45,892 nucleotides of DNA from Nitrospirota bacterium (lineage in GTDB: Bacteria > Nitrospirota > UBA9217), in NCBI GenBank assembly GCA_029858565.1, contig JAOUEV010000027.1, forward strand, positions 1-45,892, in the 5' to 3' direction. Shown here piece by piece: positions 1 to 9,271 of this stretch. The translations under genes and the position numbers were made by a program. Position 1 is the first letter of the stretch. The number at the start of each line of letters is the position of its first letter. Below the pieces are notes generated by a model. The model worked only from the letters and a program-made list of their open reading frames with translations. It was not told the DNA's origin and ran no database searches.

Positions 1-1
1 G

Positions 2-1672
2 CCCAGCCGCCTGCTCTTTGACAAGAAGCGCATGCTCCTATGGGAGGCTGACGCGCCCAAGGACCTGTTGATCGAGACGATCAAGATCGACGTGGACGCG
101 CCGCAGACCATGGGGACCGTGAAGATCGAGGGCTTGGACGCGAAAGGCTGGCACGTGCTGGCTGAGAACGCTGCCCTTTACGCGACCGCCGGCCGATTTG
201 CCGCAGAGATCACGGTCAAGCCGGGTGTCTATCAGAAGCTCCGCTTGAGCTTCAAGGGCTACGACAAGCGGTTCCGCGAGACGACCCTGCCGGTGACCTC
301 GGTCACCCTGTCGGGCAAGAACGCTGCGCAGGACTATGCGCAGCAGTCAGTTCCTCTCAAGTTCTCGGACAAGACCGACGAGCGTGTGCGCGTGCTCTCA
401 ACGACCCTGCCGGGCCTAGGGCTCTGGATCAAAAAGATCGAGATCGCGACAGAGGCGCAGTTCCAGGGTAACTGGGAGCTGGGCGCCGAAGTGGTGAACG
501 GCGGCAAACTTGAGTTCCAGAAGCTCTTCTCCGGCAATATCACGACCGTGGGCGCTAAAGGCAACGTGCTCGAAATCCCCGTAGGCGCATACTGGGGTAC
601 GCGGTCGCTTGTGCTGCGGCTCGATCCTGGTAACCGGTTCGTCGGAACGGTCAAGTCCATGGCTATCACCGTGAACCTGCCGCGCATGACCTTTTACGCT
701 GACAAGGCAGGCACCTATCAAGCCCAGACCGGTTTGGGGAGCCAGGTGAACATCCAGGAGACGCCGGGGAACAAGGAACGAAAGATCGAGGCAGCAGTCG
801 CTTTCGGCGATGTGGCCGAGAATACCCTGTGGTCGCCTGAAAGTCTGCTCGCGAAGTATGCTGTGGCGGGCGGGCCCTTTGACGTGAAGGGATTCCGCTG
901 GCAATCGCGGTTGACGGTCAGGGATGCGGGATACTACCGCTTGGTGCTGGACCGCGACGCAAGCCTTCGATCGGGCTCCGGCGCTGTGCGGATCGTGAAG
1001 GACGGCATACAGGTCCCGTATTTTTCAGGACCGAGCGAAGATCGGAAGATCGACCTAAAGGTATCGCCTGAGTACGACAAGAAGAAGAACCGGACCTTCT
1101 GGACCTTGGACCTGCCGGACCGGTCAACGGACCTACGGGAACTGACCGCTGAGTCCGAAGGAATCTTCGACCGCATGGTGTTGATCGAGATACCGCTCCA
1201 GGGCCATGCAGGGTGGCAGACCTGGAGGACCATGCGCTGGCAGAACGCGACCCAGACCTCATCCACCCTTCGGGTATCGCTCGCCGGCCTGGCGCGGGAT
1301 GCATCGAAGCTGCGCATTACGATCGAGCATGGTGACAACCGGGCCATCGAGCTTCGCAAACTGCAGGCGAGCTACGGCGCGCCGGCGCTCCTCTTCCTTG
1401 CCGCCGCTGCGGGTGAGTACAGCCTCTACGGCGGGAACGAGAAGATCGGCGCGCCGACGTACGATCTGATGCTGGTAAAGGCCCACCTGGCCGATGCGCT
1501 GCCCAAGACCGTGGAGATGGGGAAGGTTGAGTCAGCAAGCTCCGCGGGGTTCAAGAACGCCTTCATGGGAGCATTCGAGGACAGGAGCTGGGGGCTCTAT
1601 GCGGTTCTGGGCGCAGTGACCCTGATCCTGGTGATCGTGATCGCCAGGCTCTTCCCCAAGGCGGAACAGTAG
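2..1672 (+). CDS. Membrane-anchored hypothetical protein, 5' partial (possibly DUF3999-like)
   Basis: The reading frame is open to the left edge of the window, so the N-terminus, including any signal peptide, is missing. The visible 550 or so residues are rich in beta-strand-like alternation, which suggests a large extracytoplasmic beta-sandwich region. The chain ends with one hydrophobic segment (about 20 residues starting near WGLYAVLGAVTLILVIV) and a short basic tail, so it is probably held in the inner membrane by its C-terminus with the bulk in the periplasm. This architecture resembles DUF3999 proteins, but that is a weak, memory-based match and no catalytic motif was seen. The first ATG in the window (32) is internal and should not be taken as the start. 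The next gene, guaB, has its own promoter, so the two are probably not co-transcribed. Confidence 0.72.
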   Translation, partial: PSRLLFDKKRMLLWEADAPKDLLIETIKIDVDAPQTMGTVKIEGLDAKGWHVLAENAALYATAGRFAAEITVKPGVYQKLRLSFKGYDKRFRETTLPVTSVTLSGKNAAQDYAQQSVPLKFSDKTDERVRVLSTTLPGLGLWIKKIEIATEAQFQGNWELGAEVVNGGKLEFQKLFSGNITTVGAKGNVLEIPVGAYWGTRSLVLRLDPGNRFVGTVKSMAITVNLPRMTFYADKAGTYQAQTGLGSQVNIQETPGNKERKIEAAVAFGDVAENTLWSPESLLAKYAVAGGPFDVKGFRWQSRLTVRDAGYYRLVLDRDASLRSGSGAVRIVKDGIQVPYFSGPSEDRKIDLKVSPEYDKKKNRTFWTLDLPDRSTDLRELTAESEGIFDRMVLIEIPLQGHAGWQTWRTMRWQNATQTSSTLRVSLAGLARDASKLRITIEHGDNRAIELRKLQASYGAPALLFLAAAAGEYSLYGGNEKIGAPTYDLMLVKAHLADALPKTVEMGKVESASSAGFKNAFMGAFEDRSWGLYAVLGAVTLILVIVIARLFPKAEQ

Positions 1673-1741
1673 GGAAGTGGGATACGATCAACCCTGCTTT
1701 CTGACGATACTGATCTTTTAACTTTTTACCGACTTCCGCTC

Positions 1742-1770
1742 TTGAGCTTTCCTTCCGACTGTGGTAAAGT
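1742..1770 (+). promoter_or_regulatory. Candidate sigma70 promoter for guaB
   Basis: TTGAGC at 1742-1747 and TAAAGT at 1765-1770 are separated by 17 bases. Transcription would start near 1777 and give a leader of about 75 bases. A clear Shine-Dalgarno sequence, AAGGAG at 1840-1845, precedes the guaB ATG by 6 bases. The call rests on consensus and spacing only. Confidence 0.42.
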
Positions 1771-1830
1771 ATCGACTCAATTCAGTGGTCTGTTTGTTCA
1801 GGTAAGTCCGTATTCGTCCTCGGTTCATAA

Positions 1831-3336
<1,506 letters not shown>

Positions 3337-3351
3337 GGAGAAAATTTGTAG

Positions 3352-3384
3352 GGGCGGCCCTGTGTGGCCGCCCTCGATCTTTTT
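3352..3384 (+). terminator. Candidate intrinsic terminator after guaB
   Basis: GGGCGGCC (3352-3359) and GGCCGCCC (3366-3373) form a perfect 8-bp GC stem with a 6-base loop. The stem is followed by TCGATCTTTTT. The T-run starts a few bases late, so efficiency is uncertain. The hairpin lies 15 bases before the next small gene. Confidence 0.55.
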
Positions 3385-3398
3385 GCGGCAGGGGCATC

Positions 3399-3584
3399 AT
3401 GGCCAAGGTTACGAACATCCGCGCAAAGCGTGATCAAAAGAACAAGGAATCGATCCCAGCCTCGAACCATCCCGGTTTCACTCCCTGCAGCCCTGATATG
3501 ACCATCTGCGGAGACTGCGAAGGGAACCGGCGGGTGAAGAAATGCCCGCGTCTCAAGGAGTGGATGGCAAAGCGGCAGGGATGA
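3399..3584 (+). CDS. Small cysteine-rich hypothetical protein (61 aa)
   Basis: This is a 61-residue, strongly basic protein that I do not recognise. It holds four cysteines: Cys30 (TPCSPD), then ICGDCEG as a CxxC pair, then KKCPRL. The spacing would suit one structural zinc or another metal, which is an inference. There is no signal peptide or membrane segment. The purine-rich stretch GCAGGGGC lies just upstream of the ATG and can act as a weak ribosome binding site. The gene follows guaB by 86 bases, but a terminator-like hairpin lies between them, so expression may need read-through or a local promoter. The ordered cysteine pattern argues for a real gene; the short length leaves doubt. Confidence 0.55.
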   Translation: MAKVTNIRAKRDQKNKESIPASNHPGFTPCSPDMTICGDCEGNRRVKKCPRLKEWMAKRQG

Positions 3585-3744
3585 TCCGTAAAGATATTTT
3601 ACCGCGGAGAACGCCGCGATAACCGAGAACATGGAACCTTAGGTCTGCATACCACGACCGCCGGACCTGGAAAAGTCCGTTCGCTCCGTCCCTGATACGG
3701 AGAGGGGCAATCTTTTTGTCGCCCCCCTGGTCCTGAAAATCCGC

Positions 3745-3773
3745 TTGACCCTGCGGTCCCTATCTGAGATACT
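3745..3773 (+). promoter_or_regulatory. Candidate sigma70 promoter for the SUMF1-domain gene
   Basis: TTGACC at 3745-3750 and GATACT at 3768-3773 are separated by 17 bases, 40 bases upstream of the ATG at 3813. A ribosome binding site AAAAGGA at 3797-3803 follows. Confidence 0.5.
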
Positions 3774-3812
3774 TGCTCCTGCTGTCAATCATCGTGAAAA
3801 GGACCTCCTGCC

Positions 3813-4994
3813 ATGCACTATCGTATAGTCATAGCTTTTTCCCTGTTCCTCTTCATGTTCACCGCTGTTGGCGTTTGCGCGGAGAATGCCGCTCCGGCGC
3901 CGGCCGCCGCCACGATCTTCATTGTTCATGACAGCGGTACCGAGGAGCTGCTTTTTGACGGTTTTCACGCTGCCTGCGCAGGTTATGGGCCCAATGGCGT
4001 GAAGTATGACACCCCTGCGGGCGCGGTGACCGTTGCGTGGCCCGATGTCGCTTATGTACTTCCGCAGTGGGAGGAGGGCTTTTCGCTTGCCGGAGCTTCC
4101 TTCAAGACCGCTGTGCTGCGTCCCGCGTCCTGCCCTGAGGGGTATGTGCGAAAGGTGAAGAAGAAGACGGTAAAGGTCAAGAACAAGAGCAAGGTCGTTG
4201 AAGAGGAAACAAGATATCCTCTCCACACGATACACCTCATTGCCTTCAGCAAGGAGGGCGTGGAGAGCGGGCAGCGGGCGCTGGAGCAGAAGGGGACGCG
4301 GTTTGACCCGGGAACGGGCATGGAGTTCGTGCAGGTCCGGGGCGGATGCTTTGAGCGGGGCGACAGCACGGGAGAGGGCGAGGAGAACGAGAAGCACGTG
4401 CAGCGCCTTTGCCTGGACGAGTTCTCTATGGCGAAGTACGAGGTGACCCAGGCGCAGTGGCGCTCGGTCATGAACACCAGCCCTTCAGGGAACAAGGCCT
4501 GCGGGGACAACTGCCCGGTGGAGAACATGACCTGGTACGATGTCCAGGACTTCCTGCGGCTGCTGAAACAGAAGACCGGCTGGAACTACCGGCTGCCCAC
4601 CGAGGCTGAATGGGAATTCGCCGCACGGAGCGGCGGCCGCAAGGACGTCTGGTCCGGGACGAGCAGTGAGGACGCGGTCGGCGAAGTCGCCTGGTTCAAC
4701 GGCAATGCGGACGGCCGGACGCACGCGGTCGGCGCGAAGAACCCCAACACCCTCGGGCTGTACGATATGAGCGGCAATGTTGCCGAGTGGACCGGTGACC
4801 GGTATGACAAGGATTACTACCGCTCCAGCCCGCAGAAGAACCCGCCGGGGCCGTCGAACGGCGACCATCGCGTGAGCCGCGGCGGCAGTTTCCGCTATGG
4901 CCCGAAGAAGGTCAGGACCGGGTTCCGCGATCACGACAATCCGAACACCAAGAACGGGGCGCTCGGATTCAGGCTTGTGCTGGAGGGCAAATAG
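3813..4994 (+). CDS. Secreted SUMF1/FGE-sulfatase-domain protein
   Basis: The 393-residue protein starts with a signal peptide (about residues 1-23, cleavage likely after VCA), so it acts in the periplasm or outside. Residues about 25-165 are a non-recognised region with a very basic stretch (KVKKKTVKVKNKSK). Residues about 170-391 form a formylglycine-generating-enzyme (SUMF1) fold, with the hallmarks LPTEAEWEFAAR (261-272), GLYDMSGNVAEW (315-326) and RGGSF (356-360). True formylglycine-generating enzymes carry a redox/copper cysteine pair after the GGS motif. Here that region (FRYGPKKVRTGFRDHDNP) has no cysteine, so sulfatase activation is unlikely. A structural, ligand-binding or other role is more likely. 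A promoter and AAAAGGA precede the ATG. Confidence 0.88.
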   Translation: MHYRIVIAFSLFLFMFTAVGVCAENAAPAPAAATIFIVHDSGTEELLFDGFHAACAGYGPNGVKYDTPAGAVTVAWPDVAYVLPQWEEGFSLAGASFKTAVLRPASCPEGYVRKVKKKTVKVKNKSKVVEEETRYPLHTIHLIAFSKEGVESGQRALEQKGTRFDPGTGMEFVQVRGGCFERGDSTGEGEENEKHVQRLCLDEFSMAKYEVTQAQWRSVMNTSPSGNKACGDNCPVENMTWYDVQDFLRLLKQKTGWNYRLPTEAEWEFAARSGGRKDVWSGTSSEDAVGEVAWFNGNADGRTHAVGAKNPNTLGLYDMSGNVAEWTGDRYDKDYYRSSPQKNPPGPSNGDHRVSRGGSFRYGPKKVRTGFRDHDNPNTKNGALGFRLVLEGK

Positions 4995-5016
4995 CACCAC
5001 GGTGTTGCGTACGGGC

Positions 5017-5943
5017 ATGGAAGGACCAGGGAAGATCATCATAGGCGTCAGTTCCTGCCTTCTGGGAAACAAGGTCCGGTATGACGGAAAGAGCAGGTCC
5101 GACCTTGCGCTTATGCGCGCGCTCGGGAAGGCGTTCGTTCTTTTTCCGGTCTGTCCGGAGGTGGAGGCGGGACTGTCCGTGCCCCGGGAACCCATGGAGC
5201 TGTACGGTACTCCGTCCCAGGCGCGGCTTCGCGTGATCGGGAGCGATATCGATCTGACCGGAGTGATGGACCACTGGGCGAAGAAAAGGATCCCCGTGCT
5301 TGCGAAGCAGGGGATCTGCGGCTTCGTGTTCAAGAGCAGGTCCCCGAGCTGCGCTGTTGATGATGCCGTCATCATCTCGGAAAAAGGCGGGCAGAAGGGT
5401 CCCGGCCTGTTCAGATCCTCCCTGACGGAGCTTATCCCCCCTCTTCCTGTTGCTGATAATGAGGACCTGGCGGATGCGGCTGTTCGAGAGAACTTCATCG
5501 AGCGGGTGCGCGTGTACCGCCGGTGGCAGGACCTGTGCGCACGGCGGCCTTCCCTGTGCAAGCTGGTAGCCTTTCATTCAGACCACAAACTGCTGATCAT
5601 GGCGCACAGCTTGAAGCACTATTCGCTGCTCGGAAAGCTCGTTGCCGGCGCAAAAGGCGGTTCGATCCGCCTTCTCTGCGACCGCTATATCGCGCTTCTC
5701 ATGGAAGGTCTGCAGCTGAACGCCACACGGGGGAAGCATGCCAATGTGCTGCAGCACGCCATGGGATATTTCAAGAACGTGCTGAGCGCGCAGGAGAAGC
5801 AAGAGCTTCTGAACAGCATCGAACAGTATCGGTTGGGAACAGCTCCGCTCAGGTCTCCTCTGGCGCGTATCCGGCGTCATCTCCGCAAACATCCGGACGA
5901 GTATCTTCTTCGCCAGGTCTATCTCGATCAGCAACACAGGTAG
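5017..5943 (+). CDS. DUF523 and DUF1722 domain protein (YbgA-like)
   Basis: The protein has an N-terminal DUF523 part with GVSSCLLGNKVRYDG and CPEVEAGL, followed by FKSRSPSC. Its C-terminal DUF1722 part (from about residue 170) includes LVAFHSDHKLLIMAHS. E. coli YbgA and relatives share this layout, and the conserved cysteines of DUF523 (SSC, CPE, SPSC) are present. The biochemical function is not established. The chosen ATG at 5017 gives 308 residues and begins just before the conserved domain. No good Shine-Dalgarno sequence precedes it. A GTG at 5002, 14 bases after GGAGGG (4982-4987), is an alternative start adding five residues. The gene follows the SUMF1-domain gene by 22 bases and may be co-transcribed with it. 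Confidence 0.88.
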   Translation: MEGPGKIIIGVSSCLLGNKVRYDGKSRSDLALMRALGKAFVLFPVCPEVEAGLSVPREPMELYGTPSQARLRVIGSDIDLTGVMDHWAKKRIPVLAKQGICGFVFKSRSPSCAVDDAVIISEKGGQKGPGLFRSSLTELIPPLPVADNEDLADAAVRENFIERVRVYRRWQDLCARRPSLCKLVAFHSDHKLLIMAHSLKHYSLLGKLVAGAKGGSIRLLCDRYIALLMEGLQLNATRGKHANVLQHAMGYFKNVLSAQEKQELLNSIEQYRLGTAPLRSPLARIRRHLRKHPDEYLLRQVYLDQQHR

Positions 5944-6082
5944 CGACGGACCATCGGTTTGTTCGTGACCGATCCAGCGAACGTTCCCACCCGTTCCCGG
6001 CGCGGCACGTCGACCGCCCATCACCATGGGTCCCCTTCATCCGACAGGACCGGTTCATTGCGGCGCAAAACGCCGATTTGCG

Positions 6083-6113
6083 GTCATTTTCAGCAACTTT
6101 GTCGCAAAATGAC
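6083..6113. promoter_or_regulatory. Inverted repeat upstream of the pseudouridine synthase promoter
   Basis: GTCATTTT (6083-6090) and AAAATGAC (6106-6113) are a perfect 8-bp inverted repeat with a 15-base spacer, ending 10 bases before the -35 box at 6124. It could be an operator or activator site. No regulator can be named from the sequence. Confidence 0.35.
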
Positions 6114-6123
6114 GAGTATTAGT

Positions 6124-6152
6124 TTGTGTTTCAGCTGGCCAGCAGGTATAAT
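6124..6152 (+). promoter_or_regulatory. Sigma70 promoter giving a leaderless mRNA
   Basis: TTGTGT (6124-6129) and a perfect TATAAT (6147-6152) are separated by 17 bases. Only 7 bases lie between the -10 box and the ATG at 6160, so transcription should start at or next to the start codon. No Shine-Dalgarno sequence is present. Confidence 0.62.
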
Positions 6153-6159
6153 TGACCCC

Positions 6160-8094
6160 ATGGAAGAACGCATACAGAAGATCATATCAGCCGCAGGCGT
6201 TGTCTCGCGGCGCGCAGCAGAGGAACTGATCCGCGAGGGACGGGTGCGGGTCAATGGAACGGTGGTGACCGAAATGGGCACCAAGGCCGATCCGGACAAG
6301 GACCATATCAAGGTCGACGGCAAGCTGATCAATCCCCAGCAGCCCAAGACCTACCTGATGTTGAACAAGCCCGTGGGCTATGTCACGACCATGTCCGATC
6401 CTGAAGGCAGGCCGGTTGTCGCCGACCTTCTGAAAGGCGTCAAGGTCCGGGTCTACCCGGTAGGGCGGCTTGACTACGATACGGAAGGGCTGCTCCTGCT
6501 GACGAACGACGGCGACTTCGCCCATCTGGTGACCCATCCCAAGCACGAACTTCCGAAGACCTACCTGGTGAAGGTCAAAGGCGTGCTTTCGGACTCGGAC
6601 GTAGATAACCTGGAAAAGGGCGTATTCCTGAAGGACGGCAAGACCGCTCCCGCGCGCGTGCGAAGGCTGCGCAAGGAAGAATCGAACTCCTATGTGGAGA
6701 TCACGATCCATGAAGGCAGGAAACGCCAGGTGCGCCGCATGATCGACTATACCGGACATTCGGTCATCAAGCTGAAACGGTCCAAGGTCGGCGTCCTTCC
6801 GCTGGGCGATCTGGAACTCGGCGCCTATCGCCACCTGACGAGCGACGAAGTGCGTGCATTGCAGGAAGCCTCACTTCGGGAGCCCGGCGCGGAGACCAAG
6901 CCGCGGTCAACAGCAGCCCGCGCGGTGAAGACTGACGAAAAGATCCTAAAAAAGACCATCAGAAAAAAACGCAGCGATGATATCGAGTTCATTGAACCGC
7001 TGACCACACGGAAACCGCGCAGACCCGCGGCAGCTGGCCGCAGCTATTCAGCGGACCGGCCGGCGCGGGCCGAGTCGCGGGGTCCCCGTTCATCTGACCG
7101 CGAAGCACAGGGATTCGACCGGCCCCCACGTCCGTCGTTCCGGGGCAAGCCTGAAGGCGCAGGCAGCGGGTTCAGATCAGAAGGCAAGCGACCGTCCTTC
7201 CGCAGCAGACCGGAAGGTGACACGGGATACCGTCCGCGCACAAGCGATCGAGGTGAGCGTCCCTCATTCCGCGGTAAACCTGAAGGCCGCACCGGAGGAT
7301 TTCGTCCCCGTTCATCAGATCGTGAAGCACAGGGATTCGACCGGCCCGCACGACCGTCGTTCCGGGGCAAACCCGAAGGCGCAGGCAGCGGGTTCCGATC
7401 AGAAGGCAAACGACCTCCTTTCCGCAGCAGACCGGAAGGTGACACTGGATACCGTCCGCGCACAAGCGATCGAGGCGAGCGTCCCTCATTCCGCGGTAAA
7501 CCTGAAGGCCGCACCGGAGGATTTCGTCCCCGTTCCTCTGATCGCGAAGCACAGGGATTCGACCGGCCCACACGTCCGTCGTTCCGGGGCAAGCCCGAAG
7601 GCGCAGGCAGCGGATCCAGATCAGAAGGCAAGCGACCTCCTTTCCGCAGCAGACCGGAAGGTGACACGGGATACCGTCCGCGCACAAGCGATCGAGGCGA
7701 GCGTCCCTCATTCCGCGGTAAACCTGAAGGCCGCACCGGAGGATTTCGTCCCCGTTCCTCTGATCGCGAAGCACAGGGATTCGACCGGCCCGCGCGTCCG
7801 TCGTTCCGGGGCAAGCCCGAAGGCGCAGCCGGCGGTTTCAGATCAGAAGGCAAAAGACCGTCATTCCGCAGCAAGCCGGAGGGCGGCTCTGCGGGTTTCC
7901 GTCCCCGCACAAGCGAACGCAGTGAGAAAAGCGGAACTGGATCATCGTTCAAGCCACGGGAAAGAGGGTCCTGGGGTAAGGGTCCGGCACGGACATCGGG
8001 TTTCGGTTCCGGTTCCGGCAGGCCCCGTTCTTCAGGCCCCCGTCCGAGCAGGCCGGCAGGGAAGCCTGCTGCAAGGAAAGGCCGCAGGGATTAG
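6160..8094 (+). CDS. RluB-like 23S rRNA pseudouridine synthase with a long repetitive C-terminal tail
   Basis: This RsuA/RluB family enzyme converts uridine to pseudouridine in RNA. An S4 RNA-binding domain (residues 2-50) precedes the catalytic domain. Motif GRLDYDTEGLLLLTNDG (102-118) contains the catalytic Asp105, and GRKRQVRRM follows. The enzyme proper ends near residue 245. After a linker, residues about 310-575 are a low-complexity Arg/Gly/Ser/Pro tail built from 74-residue repeats with RPSFRGKPEG motifs. The tail is probably disordered and RNA-binding, which is an inference. The full 644 residues are more than twice the family norm. The start at 6160 sits right at the S4 domain and directly after a -10 box. 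An in-frame ATG at 6109 exists but lies upstream of that promoter. Confidence 0.9.
   Translation: MEERIQKIISAAGVVSRRAAEELIREGRVRVNGTVVTEMGTKADPDKDHIKVDGKLINPQQPKTYLMLNKPVGYVTTMSDPEGRPVVADLLKGVKVRVYPVGRLDYDTEGLLLLTNDGDFAHLVTHPKHELPKTYLVKVKGVLSDSDVDNLEKGVFLKDGKTAPARVRRLRKEESNSYVEITIHEGRKRQVRRMIDYTGHSVIKLKRSKVGVLPLGDLELGAYRHLTSDEVRALQEASLREPGAETKPRSTAARAVKTDEKILKKTIRKKRSDDIEFIEPLTTRKPRRPAAAGRSYSADRPARAESRGPRSSDREAQGFDRPPRPSFRGKPEGAGSGFRSEGKRPSFRSRPEGDTGYRPRTSDRGERPSFRGKPEGRTGGFRPRSSDREAQGFDRPARPSFRGKPEGAGSGFRSEGKRPPFRSRPEGDTGYRPRTSDRGERPSFRGKPEGRTGGFRPRSSDREAQGFDRPTRPSFRGKPEGAGSGSRSEGKRPPFRSRPEGDTGYRPRTSDRGERPSFRGKPEGRTGGFRPRSSDREAQGFDRPARPSFRGKPEGAAGGFRSEGKRPSFRSKPEGGSAGFRPRTSERSEKSGTGSSFKPRERGSWGKGPARTSGFGSGSGRPRSSGPRPSRPAGKPAARKGRRD
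7088..7880 (+). repeat. 222-bp in-frame tandem repeat inside the pseudouridine synthase gene
   Basis: The marker GAAGCACAG occurs at 7102, 7324, 7546 and 7768, an exact 222-base period. About 3.6 copies are present. Each encodes 74 residues with three related sub-repeats of the form RPSFRxKPEG. Copies differ by scattered, mostly synonymous changes. The period is a multiple of three, so long open frames also appear in the other frames and on the reverse strand. Confidence 0.95.
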
Positions 8095-8115
8095 GTTAAT
8101 GCCGTAGGTATTTTG

Positions 8116-8196
8116 TCCGCAGATTACACAGATTTCACAGATTAAGAAGCTTTTTCCATGTTTTATAATCTGCGGTCATCTGTGAGATCTGCGGAT
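8116..8196. repeat. Imperfect inverted repeat of a dispersed intergenic type
   Basis: The left arm (8116-8144) reads TCCGCAGATTACACAG, then TTTCACAGATTA. The right arm (8165-8196), read on the other strand, gives TATCCGCAGATCTCACAG and then ATGACCGCAGATTA. The arms can form a long imperfect hairpin. It fills the gap between the pseudouridine synthase and acylphosphatase genes. Confidence 0.7.
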
Positions 8197-8221
8197 AAAG
8201 TTTTTTTGGGACTTCAGTTCA

Positions 8222-8506
8222 ATGGATACTCTTCGCGCACAGGTTATCGTTCACGGCCTGGTCCAGGGGGTCTGGTTCAGGCAGAGCACCAAGGATGAAG
8301 CGGAACGCATCGGCGTCAATGGCTGGGTGAGAAACCTGCCTGACGGGACCGTGGAAGCGCTTTTCGAGGGAGAGAAGAAGAAGGTCGAAGAGATCATAGG
8401 CTGGTGCCACCGCGGGCCTTCAGGAGCGCAGGTGACGAAGGTGGACATCGCGTGGCAGAAATATAAAGGGGAGTTTTTCCGTTTTGACATCCGCTATGGC
8501 AGGTAG
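8222..8506 (+). CDS. acyP: Acylphosphatase
   Basis: Acylphosphatase hydrolyses acyl phosphates such as carbamoyl phosphate or 1,3-bisphosphoglycerate in the cytosol. The 94 residues are the normal length. The family motif HGLVQGVWFRQST carries the phosphate-binding Arg20. NGWVRNLPDGTVEA carries the catalytic Asn38. A long intergenic hairpin lies upstream, and no clear Shine-Dalgarno sequence was found before the ATG. The downstream lipoprotein gene begins inside the end of this gene. Confidence 0.95.
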   Translation: MDTLRAQVIVHGLVQGVWFRQSTKDEAERIGVNGWVRNLPDGTVEALFEGEKKKVEEIIGWCHRGPSGAQVTKVDIAWQKYKGEFFRFDIRYGR

Positions 8507-9215
8507 CCGATCCGTCATCATACTATGCGTTCTCTTCCTTCTGCTCGCCTGCAGCAGGGGAGAGCAGCCTGCTGAGCCCGCCGGCAAGCCGCAGCCCACC
8601 GTTATACTCAAACCAAAACCCAGGACCATGTCTGCTGAACAGCGGAAGGAGCTCGGATTTCCCGAGGAGCTGATCCGCGAGGTCGAGGCTGCTTCGGAAG
8701 CGATCGCAGAGCCGTTCTTCGAGGATGTCATGATGCGGACGGCGAACCTGCGCGGGGACGTGATGATCGCCGGCAACCGGCTCATGGGATTCAGCGTCCG
8801 CACGCAGAAGGCCGATGAGGTCATCATCAACCTTTCCCCGTCATACCGCAGGAAGGGGTACCTTCTTTTCCGGAGCGAACAAAACTACGGCAGGGTGCCG
8901 GACATCGTGACCGTGGTCAAAGGCAGCAGTTCCTATGATATCCTGAAGATCCAGAAGACCGAGGCGCCGAACTATCACCTTGATACCAAGGCCATCATCA
9001 AGTGGCTGAAGGAACAGCAGAGCCTCGGGTCCTTTGTGGTCACCGGAGCGGGCGCGGACTGGGTCGAGGCCCGTTTCATCAGTCCTCCGAAGAACATGAA
9101 AGCCTTTGCGCGCAAGATCGTTGCTTTTGCGCCTGATGTGATGTCCGAAGGCGGGGTCGATAAGCTGACCAGACGGATGGAAAAGACAAAGTCCTTTTCG
9201 CTGTGGTGGGACTGA
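8496..9215 (+). CDS. Lipoprotein with a DUF4253-like C-terminal region
   Basis: The protein begins with a lipoprotein signal: a hydrophobic stretch VIILCVLFLLLAC whose Cys fits the lipobox LLAC. It should be lipid-anchored on the periplasmic side. The mature part has a Pro/Lys-rich linker and then a globular domain. The C-terminal half includes YHLDTKAIIKWLK, AFAPDVMSEG and a terminal LWWD. It resembles my recollection of DUF4253 proteins, which end in a similar tryptophan motif, but that assignment is tentative. The start at 8496 overlaps the acyP end by 11 bases. An in-frame ATG at 8484 is possible. Neither has an obvious ribosome binding site, so translation is probably coupled to acyP. 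Confidence 0.78.
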   Translation: MAGSRSVIILCVLFLLLACSRGEQPAEPAGKPQPTVILKPKPRTMSAEQRKELGFPEELIREVEAASEAIAEPFFEDVMMRTANLRGDVMIAGNRLMGFSVRTQKADEVIINLSPSYRRKGYLLFRSEQNYGRVPDIVTVVKGSSSYDILKIQKTEAPNYHLDTKAIIKWLKEQQSLGSFVVTGAGADWVEARFISPPKNMKAFARKIVAFAPDVMSEGGVDKLTRRMEKTKSFSLWWD

Positions 9216-9220
9216 TGTAA

Positions 9221-9248
9221 GTGCGGAGTGCGAAGTTCCGAGTGCGGA
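9221..9248 (+). repeat. Four-unit heptamer tandem repeat (GTGCGGA type)
   Basis: Four 7-base units, GTGCGGA, GTGCGAA, GTTCCGA and GTGCGGA, lie in the 56-base gap between the lipoprotein and hydrolase genes. A partial fifth unit (GTG) follows. Confidence 0.8.
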
Positions 9249-9271
9249 GTGATAAAAGCGTTCAATAGACT

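Noticed and set aside
3813-4994. Annotation as a sulfatase-activating formylglycine-generating enzyme
   Set aside because: The active-site cysteine pair is absent, so only the fold name is supported.
6124-6160. Sigma54 promoter (TGGC element at 6136)
   Set aside because: The spacing to a GC doublet at -12 is wrong, while TTGTGT-17-TATAAT is a good sigma70 promoter.
7088-7880. Direct repeats as a possible CRISPR array
   Set aside because: Units are 222 bases, contiguous, in frame and coding. There are no short repeats with unique spacers.
7044-7952. A 302-codon reverse-strand frame and a 296-codon forward frame over the pseudouridine synthase tail
   Set aside because: The 222-base repeat is a multiple of three, so any frame without a stop in one unit stays open in all units. 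The encoded strings are low complexity with no start signals.
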